Shown one piece after another: positions 1 through 5,785 of a DNA stretch of 5,967 nucleotides. Numbering within the stretch: position 1 is the first letter of the stretch; each line of letters starts with the position of its first letter. A program made the position numbers and the translations under genes. Under the pieces are notes generated by a model. That model did no database searches. It saw only the letters and a program-made list of their open reading frames with translations, and was not told the origin of the DNA. The DNA is from Desulfobacterales bacterium. Lineage in GTDB: Bacteria; Desulfobacterota; Desulfobacteria; Desulfobacterales; JAUCGF01. The stretch lies in contig JAOZRC010000360.1 of assembly GCA_029940345.1 (NCBI GenBank), positions 1 through 5,967 on the forward strand, read 5' to 3'.

Positions 1-91
1 ATAGATGCATTCAACCGTTGGGGCTCAACCGCTATTCGGAGTGCGAGTTTTCGCTTGCGGGGCCCATCAGAAAAAACCAAAATCAGGGATG

Positions 92-970
92 CTATTTCCG
101 CAATTCGGACTTTACCGCCATGCCGATTTTTTTGATTGTATAGGGTTTTTTGATATAGGCGCCAGCGCCCAGCAGTTGCGCTTTTTTAACATGCTCGTCA
201 GCCGTAAAACCGCTGGCAATAACAGCCTTTTGGTGCGGATGCGATTTTAAAATTTGTCTATATGTCTCCAGGCCGTCAATTCCGGGGTCCATGATCATAT
301 CCAGCAGCAGCAGGTCAGCGTCACCTTTTTGCATGTATGATACGGCTTCTTCACCGCCAGGTACACTATTGACCACATATCCCAGGTTACGCAAAATTCG
401 GCCGGCTATTTCTCTTTGCTCTTCAACATCATCAACGACCAAAACAGACTCCCCGGCACCGGTATATGATGCAAACGGTGCGGGCGCATCATCCTGTTCA
501 ATTTCCTTACGCGTCACCGGGAAATGGAGTGTAAAGGTTGTTCCGGATTTTTCAACGCTTTCCACCAGGATATAGCCGTTATGATCCTGCACTGCGCCCC
601 ATACAACCGCCAGACCCAGCCCGGTTCCGCTACGCCCCATCACCTTGCGCGTATAAAACGGTTCAAAGATATTTTTTAGATCATCCGGTGATATCCCTAC
701 ACCTTGATCCGCCACTTGCAATACAGCGTAGTCCCCCTCATCAACCGTTTCATAGTCCCGGATCGCTTTGTCAACATACTGATTGAAGGTGGCAACTGTT
801 AATTCGTTACCTTGTGCGTCAGCCGGCTGCATTGATTCAGTGCCATTAATGATCAAATTCATCAGGGTTTTTTCAAGCTGATGCGTTGGTAAAATTGCCT
901 TGGGCGACGCGATCCATTCGATATTGCAGCGAAGCGATCGGTTGACTGATAAAATGGCGCAACAACGCAC
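92..970 (-). pseudogene. 3' remnant of a hybrid sensor histidine kinase (HATPase core plus receiver domain)
   Basis: This frame encodes the C-terminal half of a hybrid histidine kinase. Counting from the GTG at 970, the N box is at residues 37-47 (MNLIINGTESM), the G1 box at 88-93 (DQGVGI), the F box at 102-107 (FEPFYT) and the G2 box at 115-120 (GTGLGL). A receiver domain follows at about 175-292 with acidic pair D180/D181, phosphoacceptor D224, switch S253 and K275 before a proline. Residues 1 to about 28 are not kinase-like: they are the HAMP-coding DNA read in another frame, and the GTG has no ribosome binding site. Genuine homology begins near position 890. The DHp domain with its phosphorylatable histidine is missing, so autophosphorylation in cis is not possible. 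About 265 codons remain open with all core motifs, which suggests recent loss or a retained fragment. It is the downstream part of the fragment at 873-1190. Confidence 0.8.
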
Positions 971-1190
971 CCGTTGTAATAAAAATTACAAGCACAACAC
1001 CGACGACTACTAAAATAGCAATCAGGAGAAACTGATTCAACTCTTTTTGATCCTGATCCAAACTCAGAACGATAAGAACTTGGCCGATAAAGCGTTGATC
1101 GTAAGTGATATTCTTCTGCCGTGAAATCGTTTGCCGCGCCTTTTTAACTCCCTGGTATTCGAATAAAACCTTACCTCGATGATTGATCAC
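873..1190 (-). pseudogene. 5'-truncated sensor kinase fragment: periplasmic end, transmembrane helix and partial HAMP
   Basis: This is the middle piece of the same sensor kinase. The frame is open from 1211 (closed upstream by TAA at 1212-1214), and a GTG lies at 1190. Residues 1-50 look like the membrane-proximal end of a periplasmic sensor domain (INHRGKVLFEY, then FIGQVLIVLSLDQDQ). Residues 54-77 form a hydrophobic helix, and residues 78-100 match the first half of a HAMP linker, including the conserved proline in ISQPI and the end GNF. The frame then ends in five unrelated residues at 873. The N-terminal transmembrane helix and most of the sensor domain are absent, and no ribosome binding site precedes the GTG. 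The fragment overlaps the 92-970 frame by about 98 bases and needs a one-base shift plus a missing segment to join it. It is most likely untranslated decay, although a mis-assembly cannot be excluded from sequence alone. Confidence 0.75.
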
Positions 1191-1200
1191 CCGGATTTGG

Positions 1201-1626
1201 TCAAACCGCTTTTACAACGCCGATTTTATATTTTTTTAAATCTTGAACTGTTTTAACGATAATATCGCCGCGTTTTTTCAGTTTATAGGCAATAATCGAA
1301 TCCGCCGGTGTGATCTCTCCCACCCATTTAAACAGCTTTTCGCGCTCCGGTGTTCGCGCGATGGTGTAAATGAGGACGTTTTTATCATTTAACGCCATAT
1401 CATAAGCCCTGGCCCAGGGATACACATTGATTGTATAATTCAAACCCGCCTCTTTCAGCACGGCTTTGACAATTGCTGTCGAAATGCCCTTGATTTCACC
1501 GTTTATTTCATAATTATAAGGCGGCCAATTTTCCGTACACACATGAATTTCTTCACTACCGGCAACACCCGTCAATATGACCATCCCTATGATGAGACCC
1601 GTAATCATTAATGTCGTTTTAAACAT
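1201..1626 (-). pseudogene. 3'-truncated periplasmic solute-binding protein (SBP_bac_3 family)
   Basis: This encodes the N-terminal part of an extracellular solute-binding protein of the amino-acid-binding type (family 3). Residues 1-23 are a signal peptide: a short basic start, a hydrophobic core, and an AGS-like cleavage site near residues 22-24. The mature start has the family's EEIHVCTENWPPYNY, followed by KGISTAIVKAV (about 46-56), and PWARAYDMAL and RTPEREKLFKWVG further on. The reading frame stops after 141 residues at DLKKYKIGVVKAV. Family members are usually about 240-260 residues, so most of the second lobe is lost. The ATG at 1626 is supported by an AAAGGAGG ribosome binding site. 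The neighbouring sensor kinase fragment begins within about 10 bases of the stop. One deletion probably removed the end of this gene and the start of the kinase gene. The intact pair would be a binding protein feeding a two-component sensor, which is an inference from adjacency. Confidence 0.8.
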
Positions 1627-1630
1627 CTCT

Positions 1631-1638
1631 CCTCCTTT
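1631..1638 (-). promoter_or_regulatory. Ribosome binding site of the solute-binding protein gene
   Basis: On the minus strand AAAGGAGG lies four bases before the ATG at 1626. It is the strongest Shine-Dalgarno match in the window and fixes the start of the truncated binding-protein gene, showing that its 5' end was a normal expressed gene. Confidence 0.75.
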
Positions 1639-1770
1639 ACAGCCATTAAGGTGGAAACAGCAATCTGATCATAACTACAAAATGCCAAACATCCTTTCCT
1701 GATTATGTCAAATATATTGTTGTGTTGCAAGGTTAAATTTGATAAGAAATTTTAAGTGGTGAATAATATA

Positions 1771-1799
1771 GGAACAGGGACGAAGAGTTTCCCTGTTCC
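1771..1799. repeat. Perfect 10-bp inverted repeat with 9-base loop
   Basis: GGAACAGGGA (1771-1780) and TCCCTGTTCC (1790-1799) are exact reverse complements separated by nine bases, giving a strong hairpin. Neither strand has a T run directly after the stem, so it is not a textbook intrinsic terminator. It lies in the divergent intergenic region between the truncated binding-protein gene and the signal peptidase gene. It could be part of a small repetitive element together with the hairpin that follows five bases later. Confidence 0.7.
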
Positions 1800-1804
1800 G
1801 GACT

Positions 1805-1847
1805 GCAAACTTCAGTTTGTGATGCTGTGACGCAAACTGAAATTTGT
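1805..1847. repeat. Double-palindrome inverted repeat (CAAACTTCAGTTTG type)
   Basis: Two 16-base arms (1805-1820 and 1832-1847) are near-perfect reverse complements: 13 of the inner 14 positions pair, around an 11-base loop. Each arm is also nearly self-palindromic (CAAACT-tc-AGTTTG and CAAACT-ga-AATTTG), so the DNA can form either one long stem or two small ones. Such nested symmetry is seen in REP-like elements and in paired operator sites; the sequence does not decide between them. No transposase gene is adjacent. Confidence 0.6.
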
Positions 1848-1909
1848 ACTCCTCTTCTGAAAATGGGTAAGCTATTTTGTCCCCATTACATAAAAAAAAC
1901 GCATATCAG

Positions 1910-2410
1910 ATGAATTTGAAAGAAAAAATTCGTGGTTTCTTACTGCCTTCCATGTCAAAAGGTTTCGCGTTAAGGCTTGTAGGCGTCGGCCTGATAGCCT
2001 GGATTTTCTTTGGCTATATCTGCATCCCTCTGCATATCCGGGGGAAAAGCATGGAACCGACGTATCATGATGGCAGTTTCAACTTTTGCTGGCGTCCTGG
2101 TTATTTTTTTGCAAAACCGCAACGTTTCGATGTTGTCGGCGTTAAGTTCGCTGGAAACCGGGTGATGTTATTAAAACGCATCGTCGCCCTTGCCGGTGAA
2201 ACCGTTGAATTTCGCAACGGCAAACTCTGGGTGAACGGCGCGCTGTTGAATGAGCCTTATCTTCAATACCCTTCTGACTGGTCATTGCCGCAACGGCGTG
2301 TAAAGCCCAATAAAATTTATGTGGTCGGTGATAACCGGAGTACCGCCATTCAAGGGCATCAATTCGGCCAGGCACCGATTCAACGCATTGTGGGGAAAAT
2401 CTTATGGTAA
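1910..2410 (+). CDS. lepB: Signal peptidase I (S26 family) with divergent box E
   Basis: This is a membrane-bound serine protease that would cleave signal peptides from exported proteins on the outer face of the cytoplasmic membrane. From the ATG at 1910 it has 166 residues. One transmembrane helix spans about residues 23-41. Box B, RGKSMEPT, carries the nucleophile S47. Box D, LLKRIVALAGETVEF, carries the general-base lysine K89. Box E is GDNRSTAIQGHQFG at 140-153. Box E keeps GDNR and the final glycine, but the usual Ser, Asp, Ser and Arg of GDNRxxSxDSRxxG are Ala146, Gln148, Gly149 and His150. The protein is short next to E. coli LepB (one helix instead of two and no large insertion domain), as in many bacterial homologues. 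The ATG is preferred over the in-frame TTG at 1877, though neither has a clear ribosome binding site. The gene overlaps the next by seven bases, so the two are probably co-translated. Confidence 0.88.
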   Translation: MNLKEKIRGFLLPSMSKGFALRLVGVGLIAWIFFGYICIPLHIRGKSMEPTYHDGSFNFCWRPGYFFAKPQRFDVVGVKFAGNRVMLLKRIVALAGETVEFRNGKLWVNGALLNEPYLQYPSDWSLPQRRVKPNKIYVVGDNRSTAIQGHQFGQAPIQRIVGKILW

Positions 2411-2904
2411 ATAAAAATCTTTTGATTAGCATCTTTATTCTGATAGCAGGTATCACCGTTTACTATTTTTTCTTTTATTCAAATGATGAAAAAGCGATTC
2501 AAAAGCGCTTTGATTTTCTGGCGGAAAATTTTTCTAAAGAATCTGACGAAAGCCAGCTGGTTATGATTAAAAGACTGGCAACCATCGAAAGGATATTTAC
2601 TAAAAACGTTCATTTTGAAATCGAAAACCGAGCAATGGCCGGCGAATATTCATCCCGTGAGATCACCCGACGCGCCGGTGGTGTGCGCTCTCAGTTCACC
2701 CACTTGACGCTTAAATTTTATGATGTCAACATTGACCTGTCACACGGCCAAACCGCGATTGTCATGGCCACAGCTCGCATCACTGGCGTCAAAAAAAACG
2801 GTGAGCAAGTTGCGGAAACGCGTGAATTGGAATTCGGCTTGCAAAAAACGGATGGTGATTGGTTCATTGCGGCTGTGAAAGCGGTTGAGGTTTTGGAAAA
2901 GTAG
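2404..2904 (+). CDS. Membrane-anchored NTF2-like protein of unknown function
   Basis: This 166-residue protein is not a recognised named family. Residues 5-25 form a hydrophobic, uncleaved-looking helix (LLISIFILIAGITVYYFFFY), so the rest is probably on the periplasmic side. The soluble part looks like an NTF2/SnoaL-type fold: helices rich in charged residues (about 28-65), then beta strands HLTLKFYDVNIDL and AIVMATARITGV, and the typical ending 'DGDWFIAAVKAVEVL' (a Trp-containing strand after an ETRELEFGLQK strand). No catalytic residues can be proposed. The ATG at 2404 lies inside the signal peptidase stop region (ATGGTAA), with GGGGA seven bases upstream at 2392-2396, which is a good site for translational coupling. 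The next gene begins 24 bases after its stop. Its position suggests a role in envelope biology linked to the peptidase, but that is inference. Confidence 0.75.
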   Translation: MVNKNLLISIFILIAGITVYYFFFYSNDEKAIQKRFDFLAENFSKESDESQLVMIKRLATIERIFTKNVHFEIENRAMAGEYSSREITRRAGGVRSQFTHLTLKFYDVNIDLSHGQTAIVMATARITGVKKNGEQVAETRELEFGLQKTDGDWFIAAVKAVEVLEK

Positions 2905-2928
2905 CGGCTGAAAGCAAAAAATAAAAAA

Positions 2929-4785
2929 ATGAAAACTACACCTGATATTGATTGGGAAAAACGAATAGTAGTTCCTGAAAAAGTGTTCGCCCTGATTGAA
3001 CCGGGCATGAGTATCTTCATCGGTGCCGGCGCGGGTGAACCACGAACCCTGATAAAACATTTGATGGCATCTGATTCCCATAATTTACAAGACCTTGAAT
3101 TGATTCAACTGGTCAGCTTCGGAGACGCCATTTCCCTTGAAGCCCTTCAATCCCAGAGATATCGTCTTAAAACTTTTTTTTCCGGATGGGTTGCCAGCGA
3201 GGCGATTACTGCCGGACGGGTTGATTTGATCCCCAGCCGTCCTTTTATGATCCCCGAATTGATCAAATCTGGTCTGGTTCCCATTGATGTCGCCTTTATC
3301 CAGATTACACCACCTAATGAAGCGGGCTATTGCAGCTTGGGCGTCACCGTCGACACCACCCGGAACGCCATTGAGCAGGCGTCGTTGGCCGTGGGTGAAA
3401 TCAACGATCAGATTCCATTTACCTATGGCGATACATTGGTCAATATCGCCGATTTTGATCTGTTGGTTCATTCAACGGAGCCTCCGCTTTATTTTGAGTG
3501 CGGGACGGTGGCTCCTGTATTTGATGAGATCGCCGCCAAAGTGGCATCTGTTATTGATGACGGAAGCTGCATCGCCTTTTCCATGGGACCCCTGTTTGAA
3601 GCGTTAAGCTGTCACTTGGCTGATAAGCGCCATCTTGGCATCCATTCACTGACGTTTACCGATGCGCTGATGAAGCTAGTGCAAAGCGGTGCGGTCACCA
3701 ACCGGTATAAAAAAACATGTTTGGGTAAGGCGTCAGTTTCTTATGCCTCCGGAACACCGGAATTAATGGCCTGGCTGGATCGCAACCCACTGGTTGAATT
3801 TCAAAGCATTGATGAAATTTCAAATCCGTTGCGGATCGGCCGTAATCCCAAGTTTAGCGCTATTTTTCCTGTTCGCAAGGCCGAATTATCCGGCCGGTTG
3901 GCGCTTACGTTCGGCAAAGGCGATGTGGGCGCAGGGCCGGTGCAAGTGATGAATTTGGTGAACGGCGCCGAACTCTCGCCCGGCGGAAAAACTATTTTCG
4001 CCCTTCCCAGTCGCAATCGTAAAGGTGAATCCAATATATTGATATCTCTCAATCAATTTCCGGATGTGTTCAATATGCGCGAATCGGTCAATATGGTGGC
4101 TACTGAGTTCGGTGTCGCCAATTTGACCGGCCGCACCGTTCGCGAGCGGGCTCAGGCGCTGATTGAGATTGCTCATCCGCACGACCGTAAACAACTGGTG
4201 GAGCAGGCCAAGGCCGCTAATTTATTGTACCGCGATCAGATTTTTTTGGCGGAAAGCGCCCACCTCTATCCGGATAAAATCACAACGCAAAAAACGTTCA
4301 AAGAAAATTGTGTTGTTCGTTTCCGGGCGATCAAACCTTCGGACGAGGAAGCGATGCGCCGTCTTTTCTACCGTTTCTCGGATAAATCGGTTTACTATCG
4401 TTATTTTTCGCCGATCAAAACCATGCCTCACGCCAAGATGCAGGCTTATGTCAATGTGGATTACCGCAAGGTGATGTCGATTGTCGGACTTGTGGGTGAA
4501 ACCGGCGAAGGCCGTATTATCACCGAAGCCCGTTTCGCCAAGCATAAAAGCCGTCCCTGGGCGGATGTGGCCTTTGTGGTTGACGAAGCCTGGCAGGGTC
4601 AGAGCATCGCGACCTATCTATGCAAAATGCTTATCAAGCTGGGCAAAGAGAAAGGCTTGAAAGGGTTCACGGCGGATGTGTTGGCATCGAATAAAGCGAT
4701 GATGAAAGTGTTTGAAAAAAGCGGCGTTATGGTCAAAGCCACACTTGAATCCGGCGTTTACAGCCTTACCATACCCTTTGTTTGA
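2929..4785 (+). CDS. CoA-transferase-like domain fused to a Pat-like GNAT acetyltransferase
   Basis: This is a 618-residue two-part protein. Residues about 10-440 match the acetyl-CoA hydrolase/4-hydroxybutyrate CoA-transferase family. Visible landmarks are the N-terminal IGAGAGEPRTL, TPPNEAGYCSLGVTVD (127-142), GIHSLTFTDAL (237-247), ELSPGGKTIFALPS (348-361) and MVATEFGVANLTGRTVRERA (389-408). Residues about 462-618 form a GNAT domain: VRFRAIKPSDEEAM, then SVYYRYFSP, ARFAKHKSRPWADVAFVV, the acetyl-CoA loop WQGQSIATYL (555-564) and VLASNKAMMKVFEKSGV. The GNAT sequence resembles that of Pat/PatZ protein lysine acetyltransferases. In active CoA-transferases of this family the catalytic glutamate sits in GIH(T/S)EMFSD; here that position is Leu241, so the transferase chemistry is probably lost. 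A plausible role is acyl-CoA-responsive lysine acetylation in the cytoplasm. The ATG at 2929 lacks a strong ribosome binding site but matches the family start. It is probably in one operon with the two genes before it. Confidence 0.88.
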   Translation: MKTTPDIDWEKRIVVPEKVFALIEPGMSIFIGAGAGEPRTLIKHLMASDSHNLQDLELIQLVSFGDAISLEALQSQRYRLKTFFSGWVASEAITAGRVDLIPSRPFMIPELIKSGLVPIDVAFIQITPPNEAGYCSLGVTVDTTRNAIEQASLAVGEINDQIPFTYGDTLVNIADFDLLVHSTEPPLYFECGTVAPVFDEIAAKVASVIDDGSCIAFSMGPLFEALSCHLADKRHLGIHSLTFTDALMKLVQSGAVTNRYKKTCLGKASVSYASGTPELMAWLDRNPLVEFQSIDEISNPLRIGRNPKFSAIFPVRKAELSGRLALTFGKGDVGAGPVQVMNLVNGAELSPGGKTIFALPSRNRKGESNILISLNQFPDVFNMRESVNMVATEFGVANLTGRTVRERAQALIEIAHPHDRKQLVEQAKAANLLYRDQIFLAESAHLYPDKITTQKTFKENCVVRFRAIKPSDEEAMRRLFYRFSDKSVYYRYFSPIKTMPHAKMQAYVNVDYRKVMSIVGLVGETGEGRIITEARFAKHKSRPWADVAFVVDEAWQGQSIATYLCKMLIKLGKEKGLKGFTADVLASNKAMMKVFEKSGVMVKATLESGVYSLTIPFV

Positions 4786-4805
4786 AGTTTTAAGTTCCAA
4801 GTTAG
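4785..4805 (+). repeat. Three heptad-periodic units (AAGTTNN)
   Basis: AAGTTTT, AAGTTCC and AAGTTAG follow each other in exact seven-base register, sharing AAGTT. The first unit begins on the last base of the acetyltransferase stop codon. A second, different heptad-periodic stretch lies 50 bases downstream, before the Fic gene. Confidence 0.6.
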
Positions 4806-4854
4806 CATTCTTTTGGATCCCTGGTAGTTCCCGTGGTTAACAATTAAAAGGAAA

Positions 4855-4896
4855 TTTCAAATAACAAATAAATTACAATAATCAATAATCCAAAAT
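4855..4896 (+). repeat. Degenerate seven-base tandem repeat before fic
   Basis: The AT-rich leader of the Fic gene reads in seven-base register as TTTCAAA, TAACAAA, TAAATTA, CAATAAT, CAATAAT, CCAAAAT. The fourth and fifth units are identical, and the last unit runs into the Fic start codon. This stretch takes the place where a ribosome binding site is expected. Short heptanucleotide repeats are known from other bacteria, for example the STRR repeats of filamentous cyanobacteria. Here the degeneracy makes chance AT-richness a competing explanation. Confidence 0.5.
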
Positions 4897-5611
4897 GCAA
4901 CCAATTGATTTTAAATCATATTCTGATGAACTTGATAAGCTAAAAGAGCATCTGGATTTCGTTCGTCCGCTTCCCCTGGCAGTTTTGAAAAACCTTCGTG
5001 AAGATCAGATCTTACGTTGGACCTATCACTCCAATGCCATTGAAGGTAATACACTGACGTTAAAGGAAACCAAAGTGGTTTTGGAAGGTATCACGGTAGG
5101 CGGGAAATCACTTAGGGAGCACCTGGAAGTGATCAATCATCGCGAAGCGATTTATTATGTTGAAGCCATTGTACAAGAACGGCAAGATTTTTCAGCACAT
5201 ATTATCCGCAGCATTCATCAACTGATTTTGAAAGGCATTGATGACGCCAATGCCGGCAAATGGCGGGATGTAAATGTAATCATTTCCGGTGCGCGTCATA
5301 CACCGCCTGATTTTATTCATATTGCGAAAAAGACAGACTTGTTTATAAAATGGTACAAACAGGTGGGGCGGACATTGCATCCGGTGGAACGGGCTGCGCG
5401 GGTTCATGCTGATTTTGTAAAAATCCACCCTTTTACGGATGGTAATGGCCGTGTATCAAGACTGCTGATGAACCTGGAATTGATGAAAAACGGTTTTCCG
5501 CCCGTTGTGGTTTCCGCGGATCAACGCCTGGCTTACTATCTGGCGCTTGATGCCGCGCATGTGGAAAATAATTACAGCCCGTTTTTGGAACTCATAGCAT
5601 CCCTGGTATAG
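4895..5611 (+). CDS. fic: Class II Fic domain protein (probable protein AMP-transferase)
   Basis: Fic proteins move AMP (sometimes another nucleotide part) from a nucleotide to hydroxyl side chains of target proteins, changing their activity. The 238-residue product has the full active-site motif HPFTDGNGRVSR at residues 178-189, with catalytic H178, metal-binding D182 and the phosphate-binding GNGR. The target-docking flap is near 131-138 (SGARHTPP). The N-terminal inhibitory helix motif S46-N-A-I-E50-G-N fits (S/T)xxxE(G/N), making this a class II Fic protein whose E50 should block ATP gamma-phosphate binding. No winged-helix or other extra domain follows the core, so it is shorter than many class II Fic proteins. 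No separate antitoxin-like gene is adjacent. The ATG at 4895 is the first start after an in-frame TAA at 4886. No ribosome binding site is close; the nearest AAGGAA, at 4848, is too far. The gene stands alone between repeat-rich spacers and may have been acquired. Confidence 0.9.
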   Translation: MQPIDFKSYSDELDKLKEHLDFVRPLPLAVLKNLREDQILRWTYHSNAIEGNTLTLKETKVVLEGITVGGKSLREHLEVINHREAIYYVEAIVQERQDFSAHIIRSIHQLILKGIDDANAGKWRDVNVIISGARHTPPDFIHIAKKTDLFIKWYKQVGRTLHPVERAARVHADFVKIHPFTDGNGRVSRLLMNLELMKNGFPPVVVSADQRLAYYLALDAAHVENNYSPFLELIASLV

Positions 5612-5619
5612 TAACCATC

Positions 5620-5647
5620 TTCGTAAAAACCGATTCGTAAAAACCGA
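5620..5647 (+). repeat. Perfect 14-bp tandem duplication
   Basis: TTCGTAAAAACCGA occurs twice head to tail (5620-5633 and 5634-5647), beginning nine bases after the Fic stop codon and ending 38 bases before the -35 element proposed for atpZ. It could be a slippage product or a paired protein binding site. It does not form a hairpin terminator. Confidence 0.8.
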
Positions 5648-5685
5648 CTGATGATAAAAATATGAAAAAGCCATCATTTTATAGA

Positions 5686-5714
5686 TTGACTTGGCTAAAA
5701 TACTGTGCTATCTG
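5686..5714 (+). promoter_or_regulatory. Probable sigma-70 promoter for the AtpZ gene
   Basis: TTGACT (5686-5691) is one mismatch from the -35 consensus. After a 17-base spacer, TATCTG (5709-5714) lies in -10 position and is preceded by TGC, an extended -10 element. The -10 hexamer itself is weak. It lies about 70 bases before the AtpZ start and would drive an ATP synthase operon if one follows the window. Confidence 0.5.
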
Positions 5715-5785
5715 GCGACAATTTTATTTTCTTTCAGCAGTAATTATTTGTTGAAGTAAGACGGTTGTTAAGACATCTCTTTTTT

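Noticed and set aside
1..91. Possible terminator or gene at the left edge
   Set aside because: Only a four-base GCGA/TCGC stem and a repeated TCAACCG are visible. Neither strand shows a stem with a T run or a credible coding frame.
5..250. Plus-strand 81-codon open frame
   Set aside because: It lies mostly antisense to the receiver domain coding sequence, has no family features and is explained as a shadow frame.
1706..1711. Perfect minus-strand TTGACA as -35 of the binding-protein gene
   Set aside because: No acceptable -10 hexamer lies 15-19 bases downstream; the nearest TATGAT is about 32 bases away.
1739..1769. Plus-strand TTGATA and TAATAT as promoter for the signal peptidase operon
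   Set aside because: The 19-base spacer and two mismatched elements in AT-rich DNA make it too weak, and strong hairpins lie between it and the gene.
1877..1909. TTG at 1877 as an 11-residue N-terminal extension of the signal peptidase
   Set aside because: No ribosome binding site supports it, the added residues fit no family feature, and the ATG at 1910 gives a normal N-terminus ahead of the membrane helix.
5662..5754. Possible 30-codon ORF starting MKKPSFYRL between fic and atpZ
   Set aside because: It has no ribosome binding site, overlaps the best promoter candidate and shows no recognisable motif. It is most likely non-coding.
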